From Urophycis tenuis (lineage: Eukaryota; Chordata; Actinopteri; Gadiformes; Phycidae), in assembly GCA_036785325.1 (NCBI GenBank), contig JAXIVH010000012.1, forward strand, positions 5,451,799 through 5,515,798: 64,000 bases of DNA, in the 5' to 3' direction. Of this stretch, positions 53,548 to 62,611 are shown piece after piece. Each line of letters starts with the position of its first letter. The first letter of the stretch is position 1. The notes under the pieces are model-generated. The model saw nothing but the letters and a program-made list of their open reading frames with translations, made no database searches and was not told the origin of the DNA. Both the position numbers and the translations under genes were made by a program.

Positions 53548-53898
53548 TGATGGTCTTCCAGGAAAACCCCAAGAATGCCGTCAGGATACAAGTCACGGGA
53601 GGTCCACGGGAGGCTTTTACTCAAAAACTTAGGGATCTTTACAATATACAGGAATACAGTCTCAAACAACATTCAAGCCTCAGCAAGCAGCACTGAAAAC
53701 AGAGGTCTCTAAATACCGCAACTAATGAAGACTAATAACTGAACTAAGGTGAGAAACATGAACACAAAATACAATCAGTCCGGTCATCGGTTCCAGTTGA
53801 GTAGGAAGGACCAAATATGGGCGTCTTCAGGTTACTTCCTCTTGGTCCCCCTGGAAATGCTCTCTGTCACCATCTGCTAGTCTGAACGTCTCGTGACA
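53548..53898 (-). repeat. Gypsy 5' LTR (minus strand)
   Basis: On the minus strand it begins TGTCACGAGACGTTCAG and ends ...GAAGACCATCA, followed by GAATTGGCTAAGG and the Gag frame. About 351 bp. The partner LTR was not found. The element sits inside L2 sequence (53899 onward). Confidence 0.65.
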
Positions 53899-54136
53899 GA
53901 CTCTGTAGTCCTGACATTGGCAGGGAGCTCGTTTCGCCACTTCGGTGCCAAAACGGAGGAGAGTTGTGATTTCACCATCCGACCTTTTCTTCCTTTTAGT
54001 GATGGTACTAAAAGCTGGTGAAAGCTGGACTGGAGCTGAGGTAGTTGAGCGGAGTGCTCGAGCAGGGGCATGGTGTTTCATGATCTGTTTCGAACCCTTG
54101 AGGTTCGAACGCTTGGAGGTAGGTAGGGGCGGTTCC
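53899..54136 (-). mobile_element. L2-like LINE coding fragment, other part of split copy
   Basis: Minus strand gives the L2 C-terminal region with AELSPAF..., ITKRKKRSDGEITTLLRFGT and NELPANVRTTES. It pairs with the tail at 43474-43615; the intervening L2 sequence is deleted. Confidence 0.7.
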
Positions 54137-54137
54137 A

Positions 54138-54540
54138 TTAATTGTCTTCATTGGAGAAGTCATCAAACAGTTCATTGGCCACATCTAGCATGAATGTTTT
54201 GGCATACTCGCCATCTGTGAACAGCTTTCCATTCTTGACTATTGCCAAAGCAACAGCAAAGTTAGCCGAATTCCCGCCACCTTGCTTGGTCCATCCATGA
54301 AGCTCTTTGTATCCCCCGCTGTTGCTCTTCACAAGCCTTTTCCCTGCTGTCCCCAGCTGGTTATTTGGATGCACATGAAGCATGGTGCGTATCGAAGTGC
54401 CACCTTAAATTTGACCGTTTTATTGACGCAATTTTATTATTGTACTAAACATACCGCAGATACTGCTGTTTCCATAAAGGCAAATCCCCCTATCCACACG
54501 GACTAGGATGCACAGTAATCCTTGTCGGTTTTTCTTTTCA
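54138..54540 (-). pseudogene. hAT transposase, BED finger and N-terminal fragment
   Basis: The clear part (54138-54383) reads KSNSGGYKELHGWTKQGGG and FTDGEYAKTFMLDVANELFD. Upstream on the same strand, broken frames read SNLRWHFDTHHAS, a BED-type zinc-finger end. It continues at 43445. Related to SCAND3/ZBED-like hAT genes. Confidence 0.7.
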
Positions 54541-54889
54541 CCACCTTTTGCATCTCAAGGGTTCGAAACAGATCATTTAGCTGGCTACCTGACGAAGAGG
54601 AGTTTATTTCTTGACCTTGCAATGACCCGTGTTGCGCCGCATTATCCAATGAAAATTGATTTTTGGTGTCGGCAGATTAAAATCAATCAGAATATTTTAG
54701 AATTTGAATATTATTTTCAAAACGAATTCATGATATAAGGTTTACTTAGAAATTACATAGTATAATTATTTATTATTTGTTAGTTATCATATTACAAATT
54801 CAGCTCAAAACTGTCTGCAAGCCATTTGCCGTCATCCAAAGAGCCATAATTTGCTTGCGAGCCACAGGTTCTTAACCCCTGCTGTAGGA

Positions 54890-55361
54890 CCTCATTGTGG
54901 AGGGATAGAGAGATAGATGGATGGATACTTTATTCATCCCCAGGGACATTTTTGAAGGGGGAGAAAACGTAGTGGTGAAAAAGTATTTATAACCTTAACC
55001 TAACCAAGTCGGAAATACAATTAAAAAAATATGTATGCAGTAGTTAGAACTACAACAATAAAGACAGACAGACAGACAGACGTACTTTAATAATGCCTGA
55101 GGGAAATTGCAATAAAATGACCATTATAAAAAAAGTAAAGCCAAAACAAACTCCAAACTTGTTCTGCTTTTTTCTTTTTTTTTTTTTACTTTAGCCAATG
55201 AGAGCAAAGGGGCAGTGGCCTGGGCCCCTGAAGCATAAAACCACCTGTCCCACACATCACCATGGGGAGAGGGAGAGAGAGAGAAACAGAGACAGAGATA
55301 GAAATACTTTAAAGTCAGAGGAGCTGGTCAAGCTGCCCTAACATCACTTGGACATCAAACC
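54890..55361 (+). other. Upstream region of odorant receptor B2
   Basis: Contains two short repeat tails (GATACTTTATTCATCCCCAGG near 54936; a GACA array followed by GTACTTTAATAATGCC near 55066), then a block shared with B3: TTAGCCAATGAGAGCAAAGG (55193; 60596) and CATAAAACCACC (55236; 60708). The CCAAT box and TATA-like CATAAAAC suggest the promoter. Confidence 0.5.
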
Positions 55362-56309
55362 ATGGACTCTAACATGACTATTGTGAGACCAGCATTCTTC
55401 ATTATCAGTGGCTTTTCAGGCATTCCTCATGTTAACTACTACTATTTATTCTTACTATTGCTGTACATCATGTCAGTGGTGGAAAATGGGGTAGTGATGA
55501 CCGTGATATGCTTAGACCAGAGTCTCAAGACTCCAAAGTATATTGCTGTGTTTAACTTAGCCTTTGTGGACGTGCTCGGGAACTCTGCCCTGGTGCCCAA
55601 GGTGATTGATACGTTCTGGTTCGACCACAAGTACATCACGTACAGTGACTGCTTAGCCTATGAGTTTTTTAATTTCTTGTCCCTCACCATGCAGTCTCTT
55701 AATCTGGTGGCACTCTCCTTCGACAGGCTAGTGGCAATCACTTTTCCTTTACGCTATCAGATCATTGTGAGTCTGAAGACCATGTTCTTACTGGTTGCTG
55801 CTTTCTGGATTATCGCCATCTTTTTTAACTTGATGGCTGTAGGACTTCTAACACGACTGTCCTTCTGCAGGTCTGTGGTTATCAGCAGTTATTTCTGTGA
55901 CCACGGGCCCCTTTACCGACTTGCCTGCAATGACGTTAAGCCTAATACTGTACTTGCCATCACGTTGATCACAATTATTCTTTGGGCTCCATTGCTGTTT
56001 ATCTTGATAACTTACATGTGCATTGGTGCAGCTTTGTCTAAAATATCTGGAGCGCAGGATAGAATGAAGGCTGTTAAAACATGCAGTGCTCATATAATGT
56101 TGGTGGCAATTTATTACTTACCTATTATAGTTACTTTTACTTTTGGTTCTCAAATGCCTCCCGATGCAAGGATCATTAGTATGTCTCTTACTGCTGTCCT
56201 CCCTCCAGTGTTGAACCCACTCATTTATGTTCTACAGACTCAGGAGATCAAACAGTCTCTCAAAAAACTGTTCAGAAGAATGAAGCAATCAAAAATTGCA
56301 GTGAAATAG
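55362..56309 (+). CDS. Odorant receptor B2, intact
   Basis: Intronless 315-residue olfactory GPCR, paralogue of B1 and B3, same start MDSNMT and N4 glycosylation site, LSFDRLVAITFPLRYQ, FCDHGPLYRLACND, KAVKTCSAHIMLVAIYYLP and PPVLNPLIYVLQTQEI. It differs from B1 mainly in TM4-TM5 (IAIFFNLMAVGLLTRLS; VKPNTVLAITLITIIL) and in TM6-TM7 (TFGSQMPPDAR). It shares the upstream promoter block with B3 and the downstream flank with B1. AATAAA at 56555-56560 could end its transcript. Confidence 0.95.
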   Translation: MDSNMTIVRPAFFIISGFSGIPHVNYYYLFLLLLYIMSVVENGVVMTVICLDQSLKTPKYIAVFNLAFVDVLGNSALVPKVIDTFWFDHKYITYSDCLAYEFFNFLSLTMQSLNLVALSFDRLVAITFPLRYQIIVSLKTMFLLVAAFWIIAIFFNLMAVGLLTRLSFCRSVVISSYFCDHGPLYRLACNDVKPNTVLAITLITIILWAPLLFILITYMCIGAALSKISGAQDRMKAVKTCSAHIMLVAIYYLPIIVTFTFGSQMPPDARIISMSLTAVLPPVLNPLIYVLQTQEIKQSLKKLFRRMKQSKIAVK

Positions 56310-56988
56310 AATATCCAAATGTGGTATTTCATTCATTTATGATACTGTTGTAGCTTAAATCCCTTGATTGGTTTATTGTTAAACGTTTGAATTGACAATG
56401 TCATTTACATGCAAGTACGTACATTTAAGTGACTTCTACAATATAACTTCCTCTTGGTTATAAATATCAACTCCTTCATGGTGTATTTTATTTGTTAGGC
56501 CAAACATGTGTAATAATAGTGAGCACAATGGACTGTCGATTTTTAGTTCATGGTAATAAAGATCACTGTGATTTTTGTTCTGAGTGAATGTTTTTCTTTT
56601 GTAACGGGAGTCGTTAAATCTGATCCCATTTAATTTTGAGAAATTAATGTGTTGTGTTTTTCTATGATCTACATGACAAAAAGTTGAACTATGATCTTGA
56701 ATGAGCCCAGTCTGTTATTCTGTTGAACATGGTGTGAGCTCATCATTCAGGAAATTCACATTCGGACCGCAAGACCATGGTCACTGTCTGATGTGTTGCA
56801 GTGATGAGTTTCATAAAGCCTCCGTAATATAAAACTATAAATGAGATAATCCATTATAATCTGTAATCTTTCCATTAAATAAGATCAGCATACTTTATGA
56901 ATACAAATATGTGGACCCTGCAAATGAACAGGTTGATTATCCAAAAGGAAATTGTTTGTCATCTTGTACCATAAATTCATTTTAAGAC
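56310..56988. repeat. B2 3' flank
   Basis: Homologous to 41602-42260. No gene. Contains the B2 polyadenylation signal. Homology to the B1 flank breaks at the gypsy LTR (56989) and resumes near 59870. Confidence 0.75.
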
Positions 56989-57184
56989 TGTTGTAGCTTC
57001 ACTTTATGAACTCTATCAATACTTCACTGTTATGTCTCTCTGACAGTTTTACGACAGCCGTGTTCTGGAATGTTAAATGACGTACTGTACATCCGGGTTC
57101 TATGTGTTGCTTCTTCAGTCAAGTAAACAGATGAACATAGCGTGACATGTGTCTCTCTCTGTGCCTGTTTACACACACATAACA
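56989..57184 (+). repeat. Gypsy 5' LTR and primer-binding site
   Basis: Begins TGTTGTAGCTTC, ends CACATAACA. It is followed by TTGGCGACGAG (57185-57195), a typical gypsy primer-binding site. Confidence 0.75.
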
Positions 57185-57196
57185 TTGGCGACGAGA

Positions 57197-58708
57197 ATGG
57201 AGCTTTCAATTCCACCACCTGCCCAGTTCCTCGCACTACCGGGCGAGCCTCCAGTACCGTGGCTTCGTTGGCTGGAGTCATTTGAAACATACCTCGCAGC
57301 TCTCGCACTGCAGGAAGCTAACGATGGGCGATGGAGAGCACTCCTCATCCACTGCTTAGGCACCGAGGGACAACACATTTTCAGGACATTGGGACAAGCA
57401 AAAAAGTACAAGGACGCTACTAAATTGCTTGAGACACACTTCGCTGCTCCACAGACAGTAATACTTTGCAGAATTGTTTTCCGGCAGCGCAAGCAGACCA
57501 TGGGTGAGTCCATTCAGCACTACGTAGCCGACCTCCGTGGCTTAGCCTCTTTTTGTAAATTCGGGGCAATGGAGGAGGAGATGATCAGTGATCAGCTCGC
57601 TGAACATGCAATTCACCCTAAGACACGAGAGAAGTTGGTTATGTCACTAGACGATCTGACACTAAGCCAGGCTTTAAAGATAGCACTGCAAATTGAAACA
57701 GCCACTGGGCTAGCCACAAAACTAGATTTTCGCGCTTCCCCACAGCCCGCCCTAACTCAACAGGTGGAGGAGCCTGAGCGCCCGCTTAGCCCAGCGTCGT
57801 CTGAAGGGGACATAGGGATACATTATACTGACCGCACAAGTGGCCAGCCGCGCCGCAGCTGTGGCGATTGTGGTTCCTCCTCGCACACCAGCAGAGCCCA
57901 GAGGTGCCCAGCTAGAGGACAGTTGTGTCAGCGCTGTGGGAAGAGCAACCATTTTGCCAGGGTATGCCGCTCTGCACCAGCCACTGCAGGACCGCGGGCT
58001 GGCCCACGACCCGGAAAAGCTACCACTACATGCCCCACCTCCATACATTCAGTCAGCTCTGCCTGTGTACCGTTCAAGACATGCACTGTGGAATTGGACG
58101 GAGTCTGTGTGCCGCTGCTGCTGGATACTGGAGCGGCCGTTTCACTTCTCAACTGGTCCACAGTAAAACGTTTCCTGCCCCACACCACATTACAGACGCC
58201 ATCTACAGTGCTACATGGGTACGGTAATGCAAGGATCTCCCTAGTTGGCTCCCTGAACTGTGCAGTGCGCCATGGAAACAAGTGCGTCCCGGCCTTCACC
58301 TTCCAGGTGGCACAGCATGGTGCTAACCTCATGAGGCTGGGCCTCATCACCAGCCTAGGTTTCACGTTCCTGGACAGCGGCGGGGCGGCAATCCTGCAGG
58401 TCAGCTCGGCATGGGAGCAGCGATGGCCTCAGCTCTTTTCAGGCCTGGGCTGCATCTCAGCCTTCACGCATCAACCTCTCCTGCACACAGACCAGCACCC
58501 AGTCATACAGCCCCTTCGACGCATTCCCCTGGCTTTGCGCGACGATGTCAAAGCGGAGCTAACAAAGTTGTTAGAAGCAGGCATTATCGAACCAGTAAAC
58601 GCCTCACCATGGATCTCGAATCTGGTAATTGCAAAAAAGAAAACAGGCGGCTTGCGAGTGTGTGTCGACCTGAGGGCAGTGAATAAGGCTGTGGTGGTGG
58701 CCAGATAA
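57197..58708 (+). pseudogene. Ty3/gypsy Gag-protease-RT start
   Basis: Frame starts MELSIPPPAQFLALPGEPPV at ATG 57197. Gag core has WLRWLESFETYLAAL and RIVFRQRKQTMGESIQHYV. Zinc knuckle CQRCGKSNHFARVC. Protease LLLDTGAAVSLL. The RT begins HPVIQPLRRIPLALRDDVKA, EPVNASPWISNLVIAKKK and RVCVDLRAVNKAV; the frame is lost at 58708. It encodes structural and replication proteins of a retrotransposon. Inactive because of the later frameshift and truncation. Confidence 0.85.
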
Positions 58709-58719
58709 ATACCCGCTGC

Positions 58720-59881
58720 CCACTGCAGAAGAACTGACCTCCCAGTTTTATGGCTCCAAGGTATTTTCCAAGCTTGATCTCCGCCAGGGCTACCTGCAGG
58801 TTCCACTACACCCAGATTGTCGTAACCTCACTGCATTTGTCACGCATGCAGGTGTCTTCCGCTACACCAGGGTACCATTTGGCCTTTGCTCCGCCCCTAG
58901 CTGTTTTCAGAAGATAATGTCCACTATCTTTGCTGGCATCCCTGGAGTGGTCATTTATCTGGACGACATAGTGGTGCATGGAACAACACCTGCTATCCAC
59001 GACCAACGCCTGACACAGGTGCTGGACACTCTGGCTTCTCACAGCCTCACACTGAATGGGGAGAAATGCATTCTCTCTGCATCTGAGGTGGAGTTCGTGG
59101 GATCTCGCTTGACCCCAGAAGGACTTAGCCCTCTACACTCCAACGTGGATGCCATCCAACGGCTGCCCATGCCATCCAGTCCTGCCCACCTCGCCTCCTT
59201 CCTGGGCATGACGGCGTATTACCTGCGTTTTCTACCCCAGTACTCTGCCACTACAGCTCCGCTCCGTCTACTACTCAAGAAAGACGCCCCATGGACATGG
59301 ACCCCGGCCTGTCCGGACGCCATAACACAGCTGAAGTCTCAATTTATCTCACCACCTGTGCTTGCTCACTTTGACCCATCCAGCCCAACTCTTCTCACTT
59401 GCGATGCCTCAAACTTTGCAGTTGGGGCTGTGCTGTCTCAGCTCCATGACGGCGTAGAGCGGCCTGTTGCGTTTGCCTCACGGGCCCTTAATTCAGCGGA
59501 GCAGAAGTATTCAGTGGGGGAGAGAGAGGCCCTGGCCTGCGTCTGGGCATGCGAGCGCTGGCATATATACTGTACGTGTATGGCCATTCATTCACTCTAC
59601 GAACAGATCACCAAGCACTCACAGCTCTGCTTGCTACATCCGGATCAGGACACAGGCCCCTGCGCATCCATCGCTGGTATGAGAGACTTCACCAGTACAA
59701 CTTTACATTGCAGTATACACCGGGCCGAGAGAACGTGGTGGCAGACCTACTGTCACGCTCTGCACACCCCCCGGCTACTTGCCTCTCAGCCACAGACCTC
59801 AATTCGGACACCACAGACTCGGACCTTATACAGCTCCTCCACTCTCCTCTGGAGGCAACCGTGTCATTGCAAACCAAATAA
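58720..59881 (+). pseudogene. Ty3/gypsy RT and RNase H, frameshifted
   Basis: After the break the RT continues in a broken frame (SKLDLRQGYLQV type text near 58770), then opens at 58917 with IPGVVIYLDDIVVHGTT (catalytic YLDD), FLGMTAYYLRFLPQYS and TCDASNFAVGAVLSQLHDG (RNase H-like). A second frameshift near 59550-59570 moves on to FTLRTDHQALTALLATSGSG and YTPGRENVVADLLSR. No integrase follows. Confidence 0.82.
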
Positions 59882-60821
59882 AGTGAAAAACTGATGTCAT
59901 GTGTTACTGTATACTAAATTATCAGAAGCTGATACATATAACATCCTTATCTGAGGCTCAATAGTCTTTCTGAACAGAATCCGTTCAGGTTTTCTGCCAG
60001 GATGACGAAGGCATGGCCTGGCCCACTCTGCCTCTGATTGTCTTAGTTTGTACTGTTCTGCTGGCTGAATGTCTTCTGAATGCAGTCCATTTGTTCAAAT
60101 CTGTAGAACCTAGTTTGTGGATGGTGAGACATTTTTTGTAGAAAAAAAAAGTATTTGTTGCCAAAACCAGCCAAGTAGTTGTGTTACCTAGCCATTCATC
60201 CACCATGACCTCAAACTAAAAATATTGTAAATACAATTAAAAAGAAAACATATGAAGTCAATTAAATCTAAAAATAAGATGGGACACTATGTCTCCTGGG
60301 TGAAAGTGTTTCTCCATCCAAAGCATGGGTGGATAAGGGCCTTGGACAGACTGGGATGCACTTGGGAATCCCTCCTGAGAAAGGGCCGTGCACAGACATT
60401 GTGGGGAGCTTTAGGGGGACAACAGCCCCCGTTATAATGATGACAGATTAAGTTTGATCTGATATATTTACAATATTTATATTAAAAGAATCTGCAGTAG
60501 GAAAAACTATAGCAATGAAACAACAATTATGAAAAAGTGAAAAACTAAAAAAGTGACTCTGCTTTGGGGTTTTTTGGGGGGCCAGAGGAGAACTTTAGCC
60601 AATGAGAGCAAAGGGGCAGTAGCCTGGGCCCCTGAAGCCTCCTACTGTGCAGGTGTCTGCTCCTGAGGCTGTATCTGGTGATGATGACAATGTAGTGTCA
60701 CAGTGAGACATAAAACCACCCGTCCCACACACGACCACGGAGAGAAAGAGAGACAGAGATAGAAATACTTTAAGTCAGAGGAGCTGGTCAAGCTGCTCTA
60801 ACGTCACCTGGACATCAAACT
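59871..60821 (+). other. Resumed B2 flank and upstream region of odorant receptor B3
   Basis: 59872-60108 matches the B1 flank and includes the empty hAT site (60101-60108). From 60590 it carries the B2/B3 promoter block: GCCAATGAGAGCAAAGG, TGGGCCCCTGAAG and CATAAAACCACC. No gene. Confidence 0.65.
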
Positions 60822-61760
60822 ATGGACTCTAACATGACTATTGTGAGACCAGCATACTTCATTATCAGTGGCTTTTCAGGCATTCCTCATGTTAACTACT
60901 ACTATTTATTCTTACTATTGCTGTACATCATGTCAGTGGTGGAAAACGGGGTAGTGATGACCGTAATATGGTTAGACCAGAGTCTCAATACTCCAAAGTA
61001 TGTTGCTGTGTTTAACTTAGCCTTTGTGGACGTGCTCGGGAACTCTGCCCTGGTGCCCAAGGTGATTGATACGTTCTGGTTCGACCACAAGTACATCACG
61101 TATAGTAATTGCTTAACCTATTTGTTTTATTATTACTTGACCCTCACTATGCAGTCTCTTAATCTGGTGGCACTCTCCTTCGACAGGCTAGTGGCAATCA
61201 CCTTTCCTTTACGCTATCAGATCATTGTGAGTCTGAAGACCATGTTCTTACTGGTTGCTGCTTTCTGGTTTATCTCCATCCTTGTCAACGTGATAGCTGT
61301 AGGGTTTCTCACAGGGCTGTCCTACTGCAGGTCTGTGGTTATCAACAGCTATTTCTGTGACCACGGGCCCCTTTATCGACTTGCCTGCAATGACAATCAG
61401 CCTAGTCATATACTTTCCATTGTGTTACCAGCAATTATTCTTTGGGTTCCATTACTGTTTATCTTGATCACTTACATGTGCATTGGTGCAGCTTTGGCAA
61501 AAACATCTGGAGCCCAGGATACAATGAAGGCTTTTAAAACATGCAGTGCTCATATGATGTTGGTGGCTATTTATTACGTACCTGTTATAGTTACTTTTTC
61601 TATTGCTGCAAAAATGCCTCGTAATGCAAGAATCATTAGTCTTTCTCTTACTGCTGTCCTCCCTCCAGCGTTGAACCCACTAATTTATGTTCTACAGACT
61701 CAGGAGATCAAACAGTCTATCAAAAAGTTGTGCAGAAGAATGAAGCAATCAAAAATATGA
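60822..61760 (+). CDS. Odorant receptor B3, intact
   Basis: Intronless 312-residue olfactory GPCR of group B. Same N-terminus as B1/B2 and the motifs LSFDRLVAITFPLRYQ, SYFCDHGPLYRLACND, KAFKTCSAHMMLVAIYYVP and PPALNPLIYVLQTQEI. Differences include SNCLTYLFYYYLTL in TM3 (B1: SDCLAYEFFNFLTL), TYCxS-type change LSYCRS for LSFCRS, and a shorter tail ending KKLCRRMKQSKI. TM4-TM5 follow B1 rather than B2 while the upstream block follows B2, which suggests past exchange between copies. Confidence 0.95.
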   Translation: MDSNMTIVRPAYFIISGFSGIPHVNYYYLFLLLLYIMSVVENGVVMTVIWLDQSLNTPKYVAVFNLAFVDVLGNSALVPKVIDTFWFDHKYITYSNCLTYLFYYYLTLTMQSLNLVALSFDRLVAITFPLRYQIIVSLKTMFLLVAAFWFISILVNVIAVGFLTGLSYCRSVVINSYFCDHGPLYRLACNDNQPSHILSIVLPAIILWVPLLFILITYMCIGAALAKTSGAQDTMKAFKTCSAHMMLVAIYYVPVIVTFSIAAKMPRNARIISLSLTAVLPPALNPLIYVLQTQEIKQSIKKLCRRMKQSKI

Positions 61761-62356
61761 AAATAGAATGTGAAATAGAATATCAAAAGGTGATATTTAA
61801 TTTAAGAGATGGGGTTGCAGTGTACATCTTACGATTCATGCCTGTCTATTGTTATGGATTAGATGGGAGTATGTACTGTAAATGTGATTGACTTCTACTA
61901 ATATACTCATATTAAAGTCACAATGTGTAAGATTGAATCCCTCGGAGTTAGCAGGCGGTGGACTGTCAGATGTCAAAAACATCAATAACCAGCTCTTAAC
62001 TAGCTGCTCAGCTGTGTGATGCTAAGATACAACTAGCATAGCTAGAACGCGTGATTGGGTTGTTTGCGCTGTGTCAATGAGACAAAGACATCTGTACATC
62101 TACATCTACATCTGTAGAATAGATCAGTCATAGGATGTGATTGGTCAGGAGCATTACATTTGTGTAAATAAATCTAATAAAGTGCAAGATAAACAATGTC
62201 TTTATTCTTTTAAATGAAACGAGTTGCCATGTGCTACTGTATGTTAGATTGTCTGTTGGTACATGGAATATTCTTATGTTAGGCTCAGTGAAGTCTCAGG
62301 CACACAATCAAGAGCAAAGAATACAAATATATACATATAGATAGATACACACAATG
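61761..62356. other. Intergenic region between B3 and COA4
   Basis: The B3 3' flank retains weak homology to the other group-B flanks (62220-62300). No gene. Convergent with COA4. Confidence 0.6.
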
Positions 62357-62611
62357 TTACTGTTGAGCAGGCTTGGCAGTGGCCTGCTGATGCTTCTTGA
62401 GCTGTTCCGTCCTTGAGGTTTGAAAGCTTGTCATGCAGTCTTTGAATGTCTGGACTTGACTTTGGCACTTACGCCAGTCCTGGTGTTCGGCCATGCATTC
62501 CTGGACGGCATAGTGCAGCTCGCCACAGCCCGTGCGCGCCACCATTCGGTCGACCGGGTCGTCTTCATCCTCGCTGCGGCTGCGGTCATGTGGTGATGAC
62601 GTAGCGGCCAT
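62357..62611 (-). CDS. coa4: Cytochrome c oxidase assembly factor 4 (COA4/CHCHD8)
   Basis: 84-residue protein on the minus strand, start ATG 62611, beginning MAATSSPHDRSRSEDEDDPV. It has a twin CX9C (CHCH) fold: C-GELHYAVQE-C, then MAEHQDWRKC and C-QSQVQTFKD-C. The order and phrases such as AVQECMAEHQDWRKCQ match vertebrate COA4. The product is imported into the mitochondrial intermembrane space by the MIA40 disulphide route and supports cytochrome c oxidase assembly. An in-frame extension to 62671 exists, but the ATG at 62611 gives the family length. It marks the right edge of the receptor cluster and is the only housekeeping gene in the window. Confidence 0.93.
   Translation of the reverse strand: MAATSSPHDRSRSEDEDDPVDRMVARTGCGELHYAVQECMAEHQDWRKCQSQVQTFKDCMTSFQTSRTEQLKKHQQATAKPAQQ

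Larger units (their letters stand above)
42979..54881 (-). mobile_element. hAT transposon expanded to 11.9 kb by nested insertions
   Basis: Left end CAGGGGTTGGGAACCTTTTTG and, reversed at the right, CAGGGGTTAAGAACCTGTGG. Flanking 8 bp are CTGTAGAA (42971-42978) and CTGTAGGA (54882-54889). The uninterrupted paralogous site CTGTAGAACCTAG is at 60101. Transposase pieces are near both ends on the minus strand. The interior holds, from outside in, an L2 LINE, a gypsy element, a CR1/L2-like LINE, an RTE-like LINE, and a THAP/P2X7-like cassette. Confidence 0.88.
56989..59870 (+). mobile_element. Ty3/gypsy retrotransposon, 3'-truncated
   Basis: A 196 bp LTR, primer-binding site, Gag, protease, RT and RNase H, then an abrupt join to receptor flank. 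There is no integrase and no 3' LTR. B1-flank homology stops before 56989 and restarts at about 59870 after a small gap, so insertion was followed by a deletion of the 3' part and some host DNA. At least two frameshifts. Distinct from the gypsy element at 53026-53898. Confidence 0.85.
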
